Of a stretch of DNA of 64,000 nt, positions 32,191 through 44,312 are shown piece after piece. The notes beneath the pieces were generated by a model. It saw nothing but the letters and a program-made list of their open reading frames with translations, was not told the DNA's origin and ran no database searches. The DNA comes from Helianthus annuus (taxonomy: Eukaryota > Streptophyta > Magnoliopsida > Asterales > Asteraceae). The translations under genes were made by a program, and so were the position numbers. Positions within the stretch are counted from its first letter, which is position 1, and each line of letters begins with the position of its first letter. The DNA lies in the NCBI RefSeq assembly GCF_002127325.2, contig NC_035439.2, positions 2,948,549 to 3,012,548 on the forward strand, given 5' to 3'.

Positions 32191-35100
32191 TATGACCCAA
32201 ATACTGTCGTGACCTGATGGCGTGGGCGGGAGCTTTGTTATGAAATCCATAGCTATACTCTCCCACTTCCATATAGGTATCGGCGGTTGTTCGAGTAAGC
32301 CAGAAGATCTTTGATGTTCAGCCTTGACTCTTGCACAAGTTAAACAGCTTCCAACGTACAGAGCGATATCCCTTTTCATACCCGGCCACCAGTACTTATA
32401 ACGCAGGTCCTGGTACATCTTGTCTGCACCGGGATGAATAGAATATCGGGACTTGTGGGCTTCGTTCATGATAATCTTTCACAAATCGGTCCGCTTAGGG
32501 ATCCAAATTCGGTCCAGATAGTAGAATATCCCATCTGATTTACTTACTAACTGAGCTCCATCGTGGTAGATTCTCTCTCTTTTCAATGTACGCTCGTTAA
32601 AGCAAGCATGTTGAGCTTCTCGGATGAGGGTTTCGAGGTTGTGCTGGGCTTGGATGTTTCGGGTACTGAGCACGTAACTCTTTCTGCTGAGCGCGTCAGC
32701 AACCACATTCGCCTTGCCTAGGTGATATCGAATCTCACAGTCGTAGTCGTTGAGAAGTTCTACCCATCGGCGTTGACGCATATTAAGCTCTCTCTGATTA
32801 AAGATGTGTTGTAAACTCCTGTGATCAGTGTAGATCGTACACTTAGTGCCATACAGGTAGTGTCGCCAAATCTTCAATGCAAAGACAACCGCGCCTAGCT
32901 CGAGGCCATGGGTTGTATAGTTCTTCTCGTGAATCTTGAGCTGACGAGATGCGTAGGCTATAACCTTGTCTCGCTGCATGAGAACACAGCCGAGACCAAG
33001 GTTAGAAGCATCACAGTAGACAATGAAGTTGTCGCTTCCGTCGGGCAGTGTAAGAATCGGTGCGTTGCACAGCATATGTTTAAGGGTTTGAAAGGCAGTC
33101 TCTTGTGCGTTTCCCCACACAAAAGGCTTGTCCTTATGGGTAAGAGCGGTGAGCGTCACAACGATCTTGGAGAATCCTTCAATGAATCGTCGATAATAGC
33201 CCGCTAGTCCGAGAAAAGAACGAACTTCTGACGGGTTCTTAGGCGTAATCCAGCTTTTGACAGCTTCAATCTTCGCAGGATCGACATGGATACCTCGACT
33301 ATTCACTATGTGACCCAGAAATTGAACCTCCTCCAACCAGAATTCGCACTTGGAAAACTTGGCGTAGAGTTGGTTTCCCTGAAGTAACTCGAGAACCAAA
33401 CGTAGATGTTGCGCGTGTTCGGCTTTCGATTTGGAATAGATCAAGACATCGTCGATGAACACGATGACGAAACGGTCAAGATAAGGCTTACACACACGAT
33501 TCATGAGGTCCATAAAAACCGCGGGTGCGTTGGTTAGACCAAAGGGCATAACGACAAATTCGTAGTGGCCATAACGGGTCCGAAAAGCAGTTTTAGGAAT
33601 GTCTTCTTCTTGAATCCGTAGCTGATGGTATCCTGAACGCAGATCGATCTTAGAGAAGCATGCTGCACCTTGTAGTTGATCAAACAAATCGTCAATTCGT
33701 GGCAAGGGGTATCGGTTCTTGATGGTTAGCTTATTCAATTCCCGATAGTCGATGCACATCCGGAACGACCCGTCCTTCTTTTTGACGAAAAGGACTGGCG
33801 CGCCCCAAGGAGAGGTGCTTGGGCGAATAAAGCCTTTTTCGAGTAATTCCTGGAGTTGGTTCGAGAGTTCCCGCATTTCGGATGGAGCGAGTCGATAAGC
33901 GGCTTTGGCAACGGGGTTAGCTCCAGGAATGAGGTCGATACGAAAGTCGATATCATGACTTGGTGGTAGTCCGGGAAGATCATCAGGGAACACCTGAGGA
34001 AATTCGCGAACCACTGGAACATCTTTGACTTCAACTTTCTTTTTCTTTCCCTTCTCCGCTACTACAATGTTGGCCAAGAAGGCTCGGTATTCCTTGCGAA
34101 GATACTTGCTGGCTTGAATACATGACATAAGCTTGAGACCCTTCGATGCTGTTTCACCATATACACATAGAAGATCACCATTCGCGAGCGAGAATCGAAT
34201 CATCTTTTCAAAGCACACAACTTCAGCATGGTTTTCACGAAGAAAGTCCATGCCTATTATGACGTCAAAGCTTCCGAGTTGCATCGGAATGAGGTCGATT
34301 GGGAAGATGTGATTGTTGAGTTCGAGAGTACAATCACGGAGTATTGAATTAACGGCAATAGTTCTTCCTGTAGCGACTTCGACTTCGAATGACGAGGATA
34401 GATAAGAGCGCTTACGACTAAGGAGCTTCTCGAATTCAAATGACACAAAGCAGTTATCGGCTCCAGTATCAAACAAACATGATGCATAAATACCATTCAC
34501 TAGGAACGTACCATTAACCACGTTGTTATCCGCCGGAGCCTGGCGGGCATTGATGTTGAAAGTTCGGGCATGGGCTGCTTGCTGCTGCTGCTGAGGCTGC
34601 TGTTGCTGCTGGGGCTCTTGCTTGACTACCCTGTTCGGGCATCTGTTGGCAAAGTGGTTAGGGTCACCACATGCAAAGCAGACTCGAGCATTGACTGCTG
34701 GTGCTTGAGCTGCTTGCTGGCCCTGAGGGGCAGGGAGTAGAGCTTGGTTGACAGTAGCTTGAACTGGGGCTTGACGAGGACCATAGCGACAGTTCGCAGT
34801 GAAATGACCGTACAGATTGCAGTGAGCGCAAAAACGACAAGCTAGACCCACTGGATGATGATACGAACATGTCGGGCAGAGTGGGTGAGGGCCTGTGTAT
34901 GCACGCTTCGCTGGCGGTGCATTGATCACTGGAGCTGAGCGCTGGTGGTGCTGCTGTTGAGCTGGTACCGCTTGCAGGGGAGTGGCGTTTGTCGCGGCAG
35001 CACAACTCTTGTTTCTGGAGCTGTTGTTGTTCTTCTTCTTCCTTCTTGAAGACTTGGAGGATTGAGCAGATGAGTCGGTGGGTGTCGCAGTGGCTTGATG

Positions 35101-35841
35101 CAGAGACTTGGTTTGCTTATCCCAGAAACCAGACTTGACTCGCTTATCGTTGATCTCAGCGGCGAGTAGGTAGGTTTCTTCGATCGTTGCTGGCTTGGAG
35201 GCGTGAACAAAATCTGCTACACAGTCTGGCAGAGCTCGGATATACTTCTTGATGGTCATCTCTGGAGTCTTGACCTGATCGGGACATATGATACTAAGCT
35301 GCTTGAAGCGAGCAGTGAGGGCAGCGTTGTCACCGTCTTTCTGCTTGATGACCCAGAATTCATCCTCCAGCTTTTGGCGTTCATGAGGAGGGCAGAATTC
35401 ATCGATCATAATTGCCTTCAGTTCCTCCCATGTCAGCTCGTAAGCTGCATCATTCCCACGCTTGTTTCGTTCAGCAGTCCACCAGTCTAGAGCACGGAAC
35501 TGGAAGACGCCAGTAGCATTGAGAGTACGGAGATTTTCGGGGCATCCGCTTTGTCGCGGGGTGACTTCAACTGAGTCAAACCAATGAAACATGGCGGTAG
35601 GGCCATCCTCACCGGTGAACTCCTTCGGTCCGCATGCCTTAAACTGCTTGAAGCTAAAAGCGGTCTTGCTTGAATCCTTAGGGTTCTCAGCTCGGGATTC
35701 CTCAGACGTTTTGCTGGCATTTTCATACACCTCACTCACGGCTTTCGCCACTTGTTTGGAGATGATAGCAGCGAGACGTCGGTCTCTCTTTTCTTGGCGA
35801 GTAAGACGGTGACGTGATCCAGACGACGACATGGTCTGCAA
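32158..35841 (-). pseudogene. gypsy gag-pol polyprotein, one nonsense codon, C-terminally truncated
   Basis: One frame of about 1,227 codons, broken only by a TGA at 32479-32477. Order from the N terminus: gag domain (residues ~55-250), zinc knuckles ([14 protein letters not shown], ~388), aspartic protease (FDTGAD, ~458), reverse transcriptase with FIDD active site (~795), and RNase H ([10 protein letters not shown], ~1010). After the stop comes the integrase zinc-binding domain (HPGADKMY...CLTCARVK) and the start of its catalytic core ([14 protein letters not shown]). It ends by fusion to LTR sequence ([10 protein letters not shown]). Catalytic integrase and any chromodomain are lost, so it cannot transpose on its own. 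Confidence 0.93.
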
Positions 35842-36950
35842 TAGACATCGTCACAGGACTCAACACAACGTAATCGAATCTCACCTCACACGTCTACTAC
35901 TATCTAAAGCTTAGAATTACGTCGAAATACGTATCACATAAACACATAAGCACATAACCACATATACACGTAAGCACCGAAGCACATAGAACACAGAAGC
36001 ACAGAAGCACAAAACACAGACACACGTAAATTACCTAGGCATTTAATCACTGAGGTAGTCAGAAAACAGAAACCTATCCTTCAAAGTTCGCGTGTCGTTC
36101 GAATATCGTATCGAATAGCATCGTATAGTATAACCTAACTTAGTCGTATAGCACAGTATAGTATGATACCGTCTAGATTTGCGATAGCTGGGTGTTGATT
36201 AGGGATAGAATAACAGTACGAGTCGTGTGTTGTTGATTAAAATGATAGCAGAATCGAACATCATCCCAAAATAAAACAGAGAAAGCAAATATAAACACAA
36301 AACAGAGAAAGCACACATAAACACATAAAATCAACAAGTGTACTTGATGACTTGTCAAATTCGAAACATATAAAATCGAGAGATAGATTGTCTGCGGCTA
36401 CTAGACATCGACTAACCAAGGCAACTCGACTATTCACAGTAGACTTGTCATCACTTCCGACTCTAGAGGTTGTGTTTCTGCCTCGATTCTTGGGCATTCC
36501 ACACGCGCCTCCTAGGTCATACTTGTGAGTTCAGGTCGTTGGAGTCCATCGAAGCTTTGGTGTGATGAACAAAATACAGAACAAACTGCTAAGGTTAGGG
36601 TTTCACCCCTTGGCTTAGCAATTTCTTCCTTGTTTTTAGTAAAATCGAGAAGAACTTTCTTCAAAATGGGGGTTTCACACCTGATTTGGTATAATTCTCC
36701 TCGTTTATTGACGAAAATATCGAGATGAAGGAATAAAATCCCCATAAGTCAGGAAATTTAGTCGGGAGTTTGCGGTTTTCACACCTCTTCCTGACTGAAT
36801 CGCCTGACGTTAGTTGAAAATTTGAGCGCAGTGATAGTGAAGAATTACAGAATAAAGCACATAAACTGGGTCTGATGGTTCCTAACTATAGTCTAGGTCT
36901 CTAAGACAGCGACCCGGACTAGGTCGTGTCTGCCTAATTCCCTATAGTTA
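35842..36950 (-). other. gypsy 5' untranslated leader
   Basis: About 1.1 kb between the gag start and the primer binding site. It contains 'agcacataagcacata'-type repeats (35940-36020). Open frames here are short and lack motifs, so I call no gene. Confidence 0.7.
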
Positions 36951-36964
36951 TGGCTCTGATACCA
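36951..36964 (-). promoter_or_regulatory. Primer binding site, initiator tRNA-Met
   Basis: It reads TGGTATCAGAGCCA on the minus strand, identical to the site at 2698-2711 and three bases from the LTR edge. It primes reverse transcription from initiator tRNA-Met. Confidence 0.92.
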
Positions 36965-36967
36965 ATC

Positions 36968-39821
36968 TGTCACACCACAACCGATGGCGGAATCATCGGG
37001 GCGCGGCACTGAGCGAAGCAGATTGTCCAGAAGTTTCCACAACAACTATTATTACAAATTCAGTTTAATGATACGTCCCATACCGTATCCTAAATAAATA
37101 AACAAGTTATCATAGAAGCAACTAGGCAAATAAATTCCGTTCCGACAACTCAGATTTAATTATTACAACCCAAATGAATAAAGGTATTGCTTGAAGTCAT
37201 TAAGACTTATCCGGACAAGATCTACAGACAGCTAATTCCATAGACCCCGGATCGGACAACTCCAACGACTCCATGGCAATTGTTTATTTGCTTCTAGAGA
37301 CCCCTAGGTAGACCACGACCTACAACTATTCATTGGCCTCTAGAGCTTTATTCTAGCCTCGCTTCCCTAGCAGATAAGCATCCTAATTACCTATCACATA
37401 CGTTAAAATATTGTCAATACATAAAATGTAAAGGTGAGCACACAAGTTTAGTAATAGCATATAGAGTTCGAATAGTTTACGCATAACCAGGCACGTACGC
37501 AGAGGAAAACGATGCATGTTAATTATCGACATGGGACCATCGATACCAACGACTGCGGGTTGACCGTCCGAGACGGTTCGCAATACATGATTACCACCGT
37601 AATCCATGCAAGTATTTGTCCTTAACAACCCCCGTGTGAACGGGTGCTGAGTCCAAACTATAGTACTATGTTGCTAAGGCAGGTAGATAGCATTCCACGT
37701 GTAAACATAATAAACAGCATACATTTAGTCAAGTAGCACATGCAAATGGTCAGCATTCAAATAGTTTGTGTTTGATTGTGATTTGATAGGTAACGTATGT
37801 AACACCCAAAAGTGCTAAAAGCAAAAAGGGATCGAGTATACTCACAGTGATTGATTGTGGATTGGAGGGAGCGCCGAGAGTAAGATTAGCCTGAATAGTT
37901 CGATAGCATAATAATAAGTAACGCGGAAAAGTAAACAAGTATGGATGGATCGAATGGGCTGGTCGATCGAACGGCAGGTTCGATCGGACGGCCTGTTCGA
38001 TCGGCTGGTATATCCGATTGGACAGTCCTGTTCGATCGGCCGGTTGGCTCGATCGGTTGGACCATTCGAGTGGATTGTTTCTTCCTCTGGTGTGTTTGTG
38101 TTTGAGGATTTGAACTTTTGAAGTTTTCGTTGCAGCATTCGAGAACACTGAAGTGTTCCTACCTTTCAAGTCGGTCGATCGAGCGGTTCGCTCGATCGGC
38201 TAGCTCACTCGATCGGCTAGGAACTTCAGGAGTGGTCCTCCACTGAATGTCACTCGATCGAACAGTCTGTTCGATCGGCTGACATTCCTTACTACGAACG
38301 AGTTGTGAAAACGATTAAGTGTTGAAGCATAGTATCTCATGATCCGAACAGTAATGTTTACCAATCGAGTGACCCATTCGATTGAACATTACTTCGTCAA
38401 TACTATACTTCAAAAGTTTGGAAGGGTGGGACGCCATGTGTTAGCCGATCGGCTGGCCCGGTCGATCGGCTGGTGTGTCCGATCGGCTGGGCTGTTCGAA
38501 CAGCCTAGCCGTTCGGCCAGCATTTCTGACCTGGTCGGCCTTTCGTCTAACACTTGGCTGTTTGTTTATTTGTCATTCTTTCAAGGTAACTTGACAACGT
38601 GTTGAACTATGATAACCTCCGTTCCTACTTGTTCCCTTGGCTCGAACAGGAATCACCCAAGTCCGGCCGGTGAACGATTCGGAATGTCGGTTTTAGAGTT
38701 TAACCCGAAATCGGTGAACCTTGTTCATAGATCCCGAATCTCGAACCTTTTAACTGTTTGAATTATTAGTTAGCCGGTTCAAGCTTCGTTTCTATCGGTT
38801 TGAAGGCTTTGAGTGTAAAAGAGTTGAAAGGAAGTTGGAATTCCTTCTTTCAATCCTCCACAACTTGTGGATGTTTAGATTTTTGATAAATCTTAACTTG
38901 TTTATGTGGAAATCGGTTAGATCTAAGCTAATCATAGTGGAATGAGGCCAAAACATGGTGTTCTTCAAGAACACCATGATGACATCACCCAAGAACACTT
39001 AGATCTTGATGATTTCACGGTTAAAATCCAAGTTTTAAAAGATAGAAAGGTGTAGAATCAAGTAATGATCAAGAACGTACAAGAATTAGAGTGAAAACTT
39101 ACCGGGATTGGGAGAAATCTGAGAAAAAGTGAAGAAGATAGCTGGTTCGGTTAGAGCTTTCCAAAAATGGAAAGTATGACAATGACAGCCCTATTTATAG
39201 GCTTCCAAAAGAGGAAAGTGGCAGCCGATCGGCTGGCCTGTTCGATCAGGATGCTTCCTGTTCGATCCGCCACGCACTTCGAGTATTTTGCGACGATTTT
39301 CGATGTTTCGATTTCGATGGACGATGATACGGATACGATAGAGTTCCTAGTCAAATTACTTTTAATCCCAACCACTATATCTAACATACAATCTTCTATA
39401 AGTCATGTTTCGATGTCGGTTTCGATTGAGTTCGATTGCTTTTCGAGTTTCGATTCGGTTTTCGATTGATTTGCTTAAATACCACACCAAACATAAAGTA
39501 AGCACGCACAAGTAACACATAAGGCACACACATACGTATAATAATACCAAAATTCGCATAATTCGAGTCTCGAGTTCGATTGATTGTTAGATCGGTTTGA
39601 TTACGGATTGGTTATCTTTATCGCATTGTTACTTCCTATCATTCACAGTCGTAGATCGGTTCGCGTTAAAACACATTCGATTACTTCGGTTCTTGCTGAT
39701 TACAACACTTACTCCACATAATACAACTAAAACACAAAATCGACTATCTACAGTCAAAGAAAGTCAAAGTTGGCTTGGACTTTGACTTTGACTTTGACAT
39801 TCGAAAACACGGGGTGTTACA
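36968..39821 (-). repeat. Full 5' LTR of the gypsy element (2.85 kb)
   Basis: It begins TGTCACACCACAACC and ends GGGGTGTTACA on the plus strand. It contains the 'gatcg' motif field (37945-38545) and, near 37832, 'gagtatactcacagtgattg'. A similar text opens the older LTR at 5077. Its complete length, against a 359-bp partner, shows the 3' LTR was truncated. Confidence 0.92.
37945..38545. repeat. Field of 'gttcgatcggctgg'-type motifs in the LTR
   Basis: More than a dozen variants of 'cgatcgaac'/'gttcgatcggc' lie in 600 bp, in both orientations and built around palindromic CGATCG. They have irregular spacing and are not a simple tandem array. The position within the U3 side of the LTR suggests promoter elements or a structured RNA; this is inference. 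Confidence 0.75.
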
Positions 39822-39870
39822 CCCTCCCCCTGTTAAATGAAGTTATCCCCAAATCAAAATCGAACTGAAA

Positions 39871-40969
39871 ATGTCGGACAACATTCCTTTCGAACTCCAA
39901 GTGGAAATCATCAAAAGGGTTCCTGTCAAATCTTTGCTTCAATTCAGATCTGTTTCAAAGCAATGGAAATCGCTGATCGATAGCTCAGAATTTATTGCTG
40001 ATCACACCCTCAAACATTCTCAACTGCATCATCTACTGGTAAGGTACACTAAACGTTTTGAGATAAAATATGTTTCGATTGTTGATGATGATAGTTTTCT
40101 CCGACGCAAGTTTTCTCCGACTGTTCCTCCGACTGCTAAGCTACTTACCCATCCTCGAATGATCGCTTCCTCTCATGGATTGGTGTGCTTGTGTGGTTTT
40201 GCTTATGATCTCAAGAAGCATCTTATTGTTCTTTGGAACCCATCAATTAGGAAATCTGTTGAAATTGAGCTGCCGAATAAATTGAATGCTCTGGGTTTTG
40301 GGGTTTGTCCTAAAACTATGGACCCTAAGATTGTCAGGATTACGCGTAGAACTAACGCGCAGGTTTATACATTAAGCTCTGGGGCTTGGAGACGCGTATC
40401 AATAAATCTGTGTGTGCCCGGGACCGGGTTTAGGTTTTGTTCTTATCAGGTGGTTATAGATGGGGTTATTTATTGGATTACTAATAATACAAGTGGATCT
40501 TGTGATAAGCTAATTTCATTTGAATTGACAAATGAAGAATTGGGAGTGATAGAGCTTCAAGATAGTATTGAAGACCCTGAGCATTTATGCATCTCTAAGC
40601 GTAAGGAGTCTCTTGTTGTGCTTAATTACGATAAATCAGACGTAGCTTGCGATGTATGGATGATGACCAAAAATTAGTGACCCAAAATCCTTGCTTACAA
40701 AACTATTCACTGTGAGTTTTAACGCATTTCATGATTCGGTATATCATAGAATTGTTGGATTTCGGAAGAATGGTGAACCGATAATTGAACGCCTATGTAG
40801 TGGTGGTGGTTGTCGAGTAACACTTGAAGTTTATGAACCCTGTACGGAAAATAGCAATGATATTTGGACTGATACGCCCTTCATGATGAAGCATGATTCG
40901 TTCTTCATGACGACCTTCTACACAGAATCACTACTTTTGCTTAATCACCCTGATTCCATCATTCATTGA
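39871..40969 (+). pseudogene. F-box/FBA pseudogene, copy A, single frameshift
   Basis: It has a perfect-looking start (MSDNIPFELQVEIIKRVPVK) and FBA landmarks (LWNPSIRKSVEIELP, LGFGVCPKTMDPKIV, VYTLSSGAWRR, VVIDGVIYWIT) over 268 codons. It then stops at TAG 40675-40677. Compared with the copy at 53024, 'aaaaatggtgaccc' has become 'aaaaattagtgaccc', a net +1 change. The remaining 92 codons follow in the next frame to ESLLLLNHPDSIIH. It may be transcribed as a truncated protein lacking the last quarter. Its own promoter region was moved away by the gypsy insertion. Confidence 0.92.
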
Positions 40970-41599
40970 CGATGATGATGATCGTGTGATACATAGTAGC
41001 AGTAGAGTTATTAGGAGGGTTTTTTTTCATTTTAGTAGGCATCTAATTTCTCCATATTACTAGCGGTAGCTGTTTCCATGTTGTTTGTTATTTAAACTCT
41101 AAGTTTGATGGAATGAAATGATCAGAAAATAGGCAACAGTTATCCTTGTTCTTCTCTAATGTTCTTGGGAGATTAGCATTTTATCATTATTTGGTATTGG
41201 ATTGGTTAAGCTAAATATTGTGTGCGTATGTGAAATGATAAGGAAGAGAGTAGAGTATAGATATAGAAAGCAGAGGATAAAAGCTGATAGCAAACAAAAT
41301 AATGGGTTGGTTACCAACTCCGGTTTTCAACCCGAACCCAACTTGATTTCGAACCAATTTTGGATGAACCCGGTTTGGAAGCTAACAGACCTGAACCTTG
41401 TCGTGCATAATCCTTTCACTTCAAACCCGGTTTCAACTGACTCAGTTTAGTCAAAAACCGGCTACTATTTATCTAAAGGACCAAATGGGTCAACCGGTTT
41501 AAAATTTATACGAAATGTACTAAAATGCCAGAAAAAACTCCTGAATTGTTATGTTAGAAAAAAAAAACTTAGTTTTATTGTCGTGTGTACTAAGCAGTC
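40970..41599. other. F-box 3' flank, copy A
   Basis: Non-coding, nearly identical to 54085-54710. It contains the 'ccaactccggtttt' block common to the family's 3' flanks. No gene. Confidence 0.65.
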
Positions 41600-42543
41600 A
41601 ATAGCTGATAATGATAGCTTCCCCCACCACAAGTTTCCCCCTTTTGTTCCTCCAATTGTTAAGCTATTTGGGCTTGTGTCAATACTCGATTGCTCTCACG
41701 GATTGGTGTCTTTGTTCGGGTTTTCTGAAAAAAAAAAGATACTGGTTGTTCTTTGGAACCCATCAGTTGGGAAATCTGTTGGTATACGTATACCAATTCC
41801 GTATGGATCCCTTGTTTTTGGTATTGGAGTTGGGGTTTGTCCTAAAACTAGTGACCCTAACATCGTCACAATTGTGCGCTCTTACAGTCGGTCTGAAATG
41901 AATTCAGTTGGAAGGCTGAGGTTTGTCGGTCTGAATTCAGTTGGAAGGCTGAGGTTTATACGTTAAGCTCAGGGTATTGGAGAAGTATATCATTGAATCT
42001 ACGTTGGCCACTTGGCCTCTTAATGCAGCTAGTATTTTAAGTAGGGCAGTGGTTATAGATTGATGGGGTTATTCATTGGATTGCTTCTGATAATCATCCC
42101 CTTCGGATTATTTCATTTGATTTGACAAGTGAAGAGTTCGATGAGGTAGAGCTTCTAGATAGTTTCACACGCGCTAAAGATCTTTCCATCTCTAACTTTA
42201 AAGGTTCTCTTGTTGTGCTTGTATACATTAAGACTGCCATGGTTTGTGATGTATGGTCCGTGATAAAAACTGGTGGTCCAAAATCCAAGTTTACGAAACT
42301 ATTCACCGCTAGTTTAAAGCGAAAAGATGATAGAATAATTGGATTTAGGAAGAATGGTCACTTGATAATGCAGCACTAGGGAGCATGATGATTTACCGGT
42401 AACAACGCTTGAAGTTTACGAATCCTGCTCTGAACACAACAATCATCTTCTGGTGTCTGTAGCCTTTGATTCGTGTATCCTGAAGACCTTTTACACAGAA
42501 TCGCTACTTCTGCTTAAACACTCTGATTCTGTCATTCTATGAT
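41600..42543 (+). pseudogene. F-box/FBA pseudogene, N-terminally truncated
   Basis: Homology starts after the F-box, at SIADNDSFPHHKFPPFVPPI, and resembles the gene at 18625 (SDNDDSLPHHNSSLIVPP). FBA landmarks appear in shifting frames: LWNPSVGKSVGI, VCPKTSDPNIV, SFDLTSEEFDEVELLD and KNGHLIMQH, with the family tail ending in a serine and leucine-rich NH motif. A ~33-bp direct duplication (about 41889-41924 and 41927-41959) and several indels break the frame. It is not functional. Its 3' flank is interrupted by the hAT-like element at 42563. Confidence 0.88.
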
Positions 42544-42809
42544 GATTGATGACCGTATTTCATAGGCCTGGCAAATAAAACCCATTTGGGTTTTTTGGGT
42601 TATTTTGGGTCATTTTAAAAATGAGAATGGGTTAAAATGGGTTAAGAAATAACTAAGGATGGGTCAGGATGGGTTATATGATATCTATTTAAGATAATTC
42701 GTGGGTAAGGATGGGTATTACACAGGGTACATGGGTAACTCAAAAAAGAGCATCACAGACAGATTTTTCATCTTTTCAAGTGTTCGTAGAGGTTGGCTTC
42801 ACAAATAAT

Positions 42810-44000
42810 AAAAATTTAAAAAAAAAATAAAAATAATAAAAATTTTCTAAAAAATCCAAAAAATTCTAAAAAAATCCGAAAATAATAAAAAAATGCAAAA
42901 AAAAATCTAAAAAATGCAAAAAATTCTAAAAAATCAAAAAAATAATAAAAAATCAAAAAAAATTCTAATAAATCAAAAATATCCAAAAAAATTCTAAAAA
43001 ATAAAATAAAATTATAAAGAATAAAAAATAATAATTAATCAAAAAAATTCTAAAAAAATCAAAATAATCAAAAAAAATCCAAAAAATTCTAAAAATTCTA
43101 AAAATAAAAAAAATCTTAAAAATAAAAAAAATCTAAAAAATCAAAAAAAATTCTAAAAAATTATAAAAATAAAAAAAATAATAAAAAATAATAAAAAATC
43201 AAAAATACAAAAAATCAAAAATCAAAAAAATCAAAAAAAATCAAGAAAATCAAAAAAATTCTAAAAATAATAAAAAATCCAAAAAATTATAAAAAAACTA
43301 AAAAATAATAAAAAACCCAAAAAATTCTAAAAATTCAAAAAAGAAATTTTGGGTTTTTTATTATTTTTTAACTTTTTTGATTTTTTTTAGAATTTTTTGG
43401 ATTTTTTATTATTTTTTATAATTTTTTTGATTTTTTTGAAATTCTTTAGATTTTTTAATTTTTTTTGAATTTTTTATTATTTTTTTATTTTTAGGTTTTT
43501 ATAAATTTTTGATTTTTTTGAATTTCTAAGATTTTTTTTTATTTTTTGGATTTTTTGGAATTTTTTATTATTTTTAATTTTTTTTGGTTTTTTTGATTTT
43601 TTTGAACTTTTTGCATATTTTTTTATTTTTTAGAATTTTTTGAATTTTTTATTATTTTTCTGATTTTTTAGAATTTTATTTATTTTTTAGAATTTCTTTG
43701 ATTTTTTATTTTTTTTTTTAATTTTTGGATTTTTTGGAATTTTTTGGGTTTTTATCAGTTTTAAATTTTTTTATTTTTAGAATTTTTTTTTAGATATTTT
43801 ATTGTTTCTTTTATTTTTTAGAAATTTTTTGATTTTTTAGTATTTTTTGAATTTTTTATTATTTTTTTTGTTTTTTTGAATTTTTATTTTTTAATTTTGT
43901 TATATTTTTGAATTTTTTGGATTTTTTTTAAATTTTTTTGGATTTTTTAGAATATTTTTGATTTTTTTTAATTTTTTTTATGATTTTTAGGGTTTTTTAG
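42810..44000. repeat. A-rich then T-rich low-complexity sequence with a strand switch
   Basis: About 530 bp of 'aaaaaattctaaaaaatc'-type sequence flips near 43345 to about 650 bp of 'tttttagaattttttgga'. The two halves are approximate reverse complements and could fold into a very long imperfect hairpin. The T-rich type resumes at 45560-45945 after the nested MULE. A long Phe/Leu open frame here (45561-45767) is an artefact of this composition. Confidence 0.9.
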
Positions 44001-44004
44001 AAGA

Positions 44005-44294
44005 GTTAATTACATAGTTAGTCCCTGTGGTTTGCACAAAATAACATACTTAGGTACTAATTGTTTAAAATCACCTTCTAGGGTATTAACTTTTCATTTT
44101 GTAACGTTTGGAGGTATTAACTTCTAGGGTATTAACATAGGTAGTCCCTGTGGTTTGCACAAAATAACATATTTAGGTACTAATCGAATGTGATTTTAAA
44201 CTTAAAAATAACGCTAATACCTCCAAACGTTACAAAATGAAAAGTTAATACCCTTGAATGTGATTTTAAACTATTAGTACCTAGAATGTAACGT
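44005..44294. mobile_element. Foldback MITE related to the neighbouring MULE
   Basis: 'gagttaattacatagttagt', then 'ccctgtggtttg', at the start resembles the MULE end at 44313. The arms 'aacttttcattttgtaacgt' (about 44088) and the complement (about 44225) form an inverted repeat. The edges are degraded and no target duplication was resolved. Confidence 0.55.
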
Positions 44295-44312
44295 TTTTTG
44301 ATTTTTTTTATT

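Larger units (their letters stand above)
31832..39821 (-). mobile_element. Ty3/gypsy LTR retrotransposon, 7,990 bp
   Basis: It is flanked by an exact 5-bp duplication CCCTC (31827-31831 and 39822-39826). On the minus strand it has a full 5' LTR (36968-39821), a tRNA-Met primer site (36951-36964), gag-pol (32158-35841) and a 3' LTR cut down to its last 359 bp (31832-32190). The end of integrase, the 3' untranslated region and most of the 3' LTR are deleted. It is missing from copy B, so it inserted after the segmental duplication. It now separates an F-box gene from its promoter region, 49 bp before the ATG at 39871. Confidence 0.95.
25800..41590. repeat. Segmental duplication, copy A
   Basis: It matches 47930-54713 (copy B) in order and orientation. 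Shared contents are an F-box 3' half, a MITE, the transporter exon, an F-box tail, the mini copia element, the Helitron-like element and a complete F-box pseudogene with its 3' flank. Copy A alone has 26570-27015, the foldback at 31622-31798, the gypsy element at 31832-39821 and 333 bp inside the mini copia. The 26570-27015 block also occurs after other F-box copies, so B has lost it. The right edge is near 41590, where B switches to other sequence after 'gtgtgtac'. Confidence 0.9.

Noticed and set aside
35842..36950. Extra gene in the gypsy leader
   Set aside because: Short open frames with no motif, lying between primer site and gag as normal leader.
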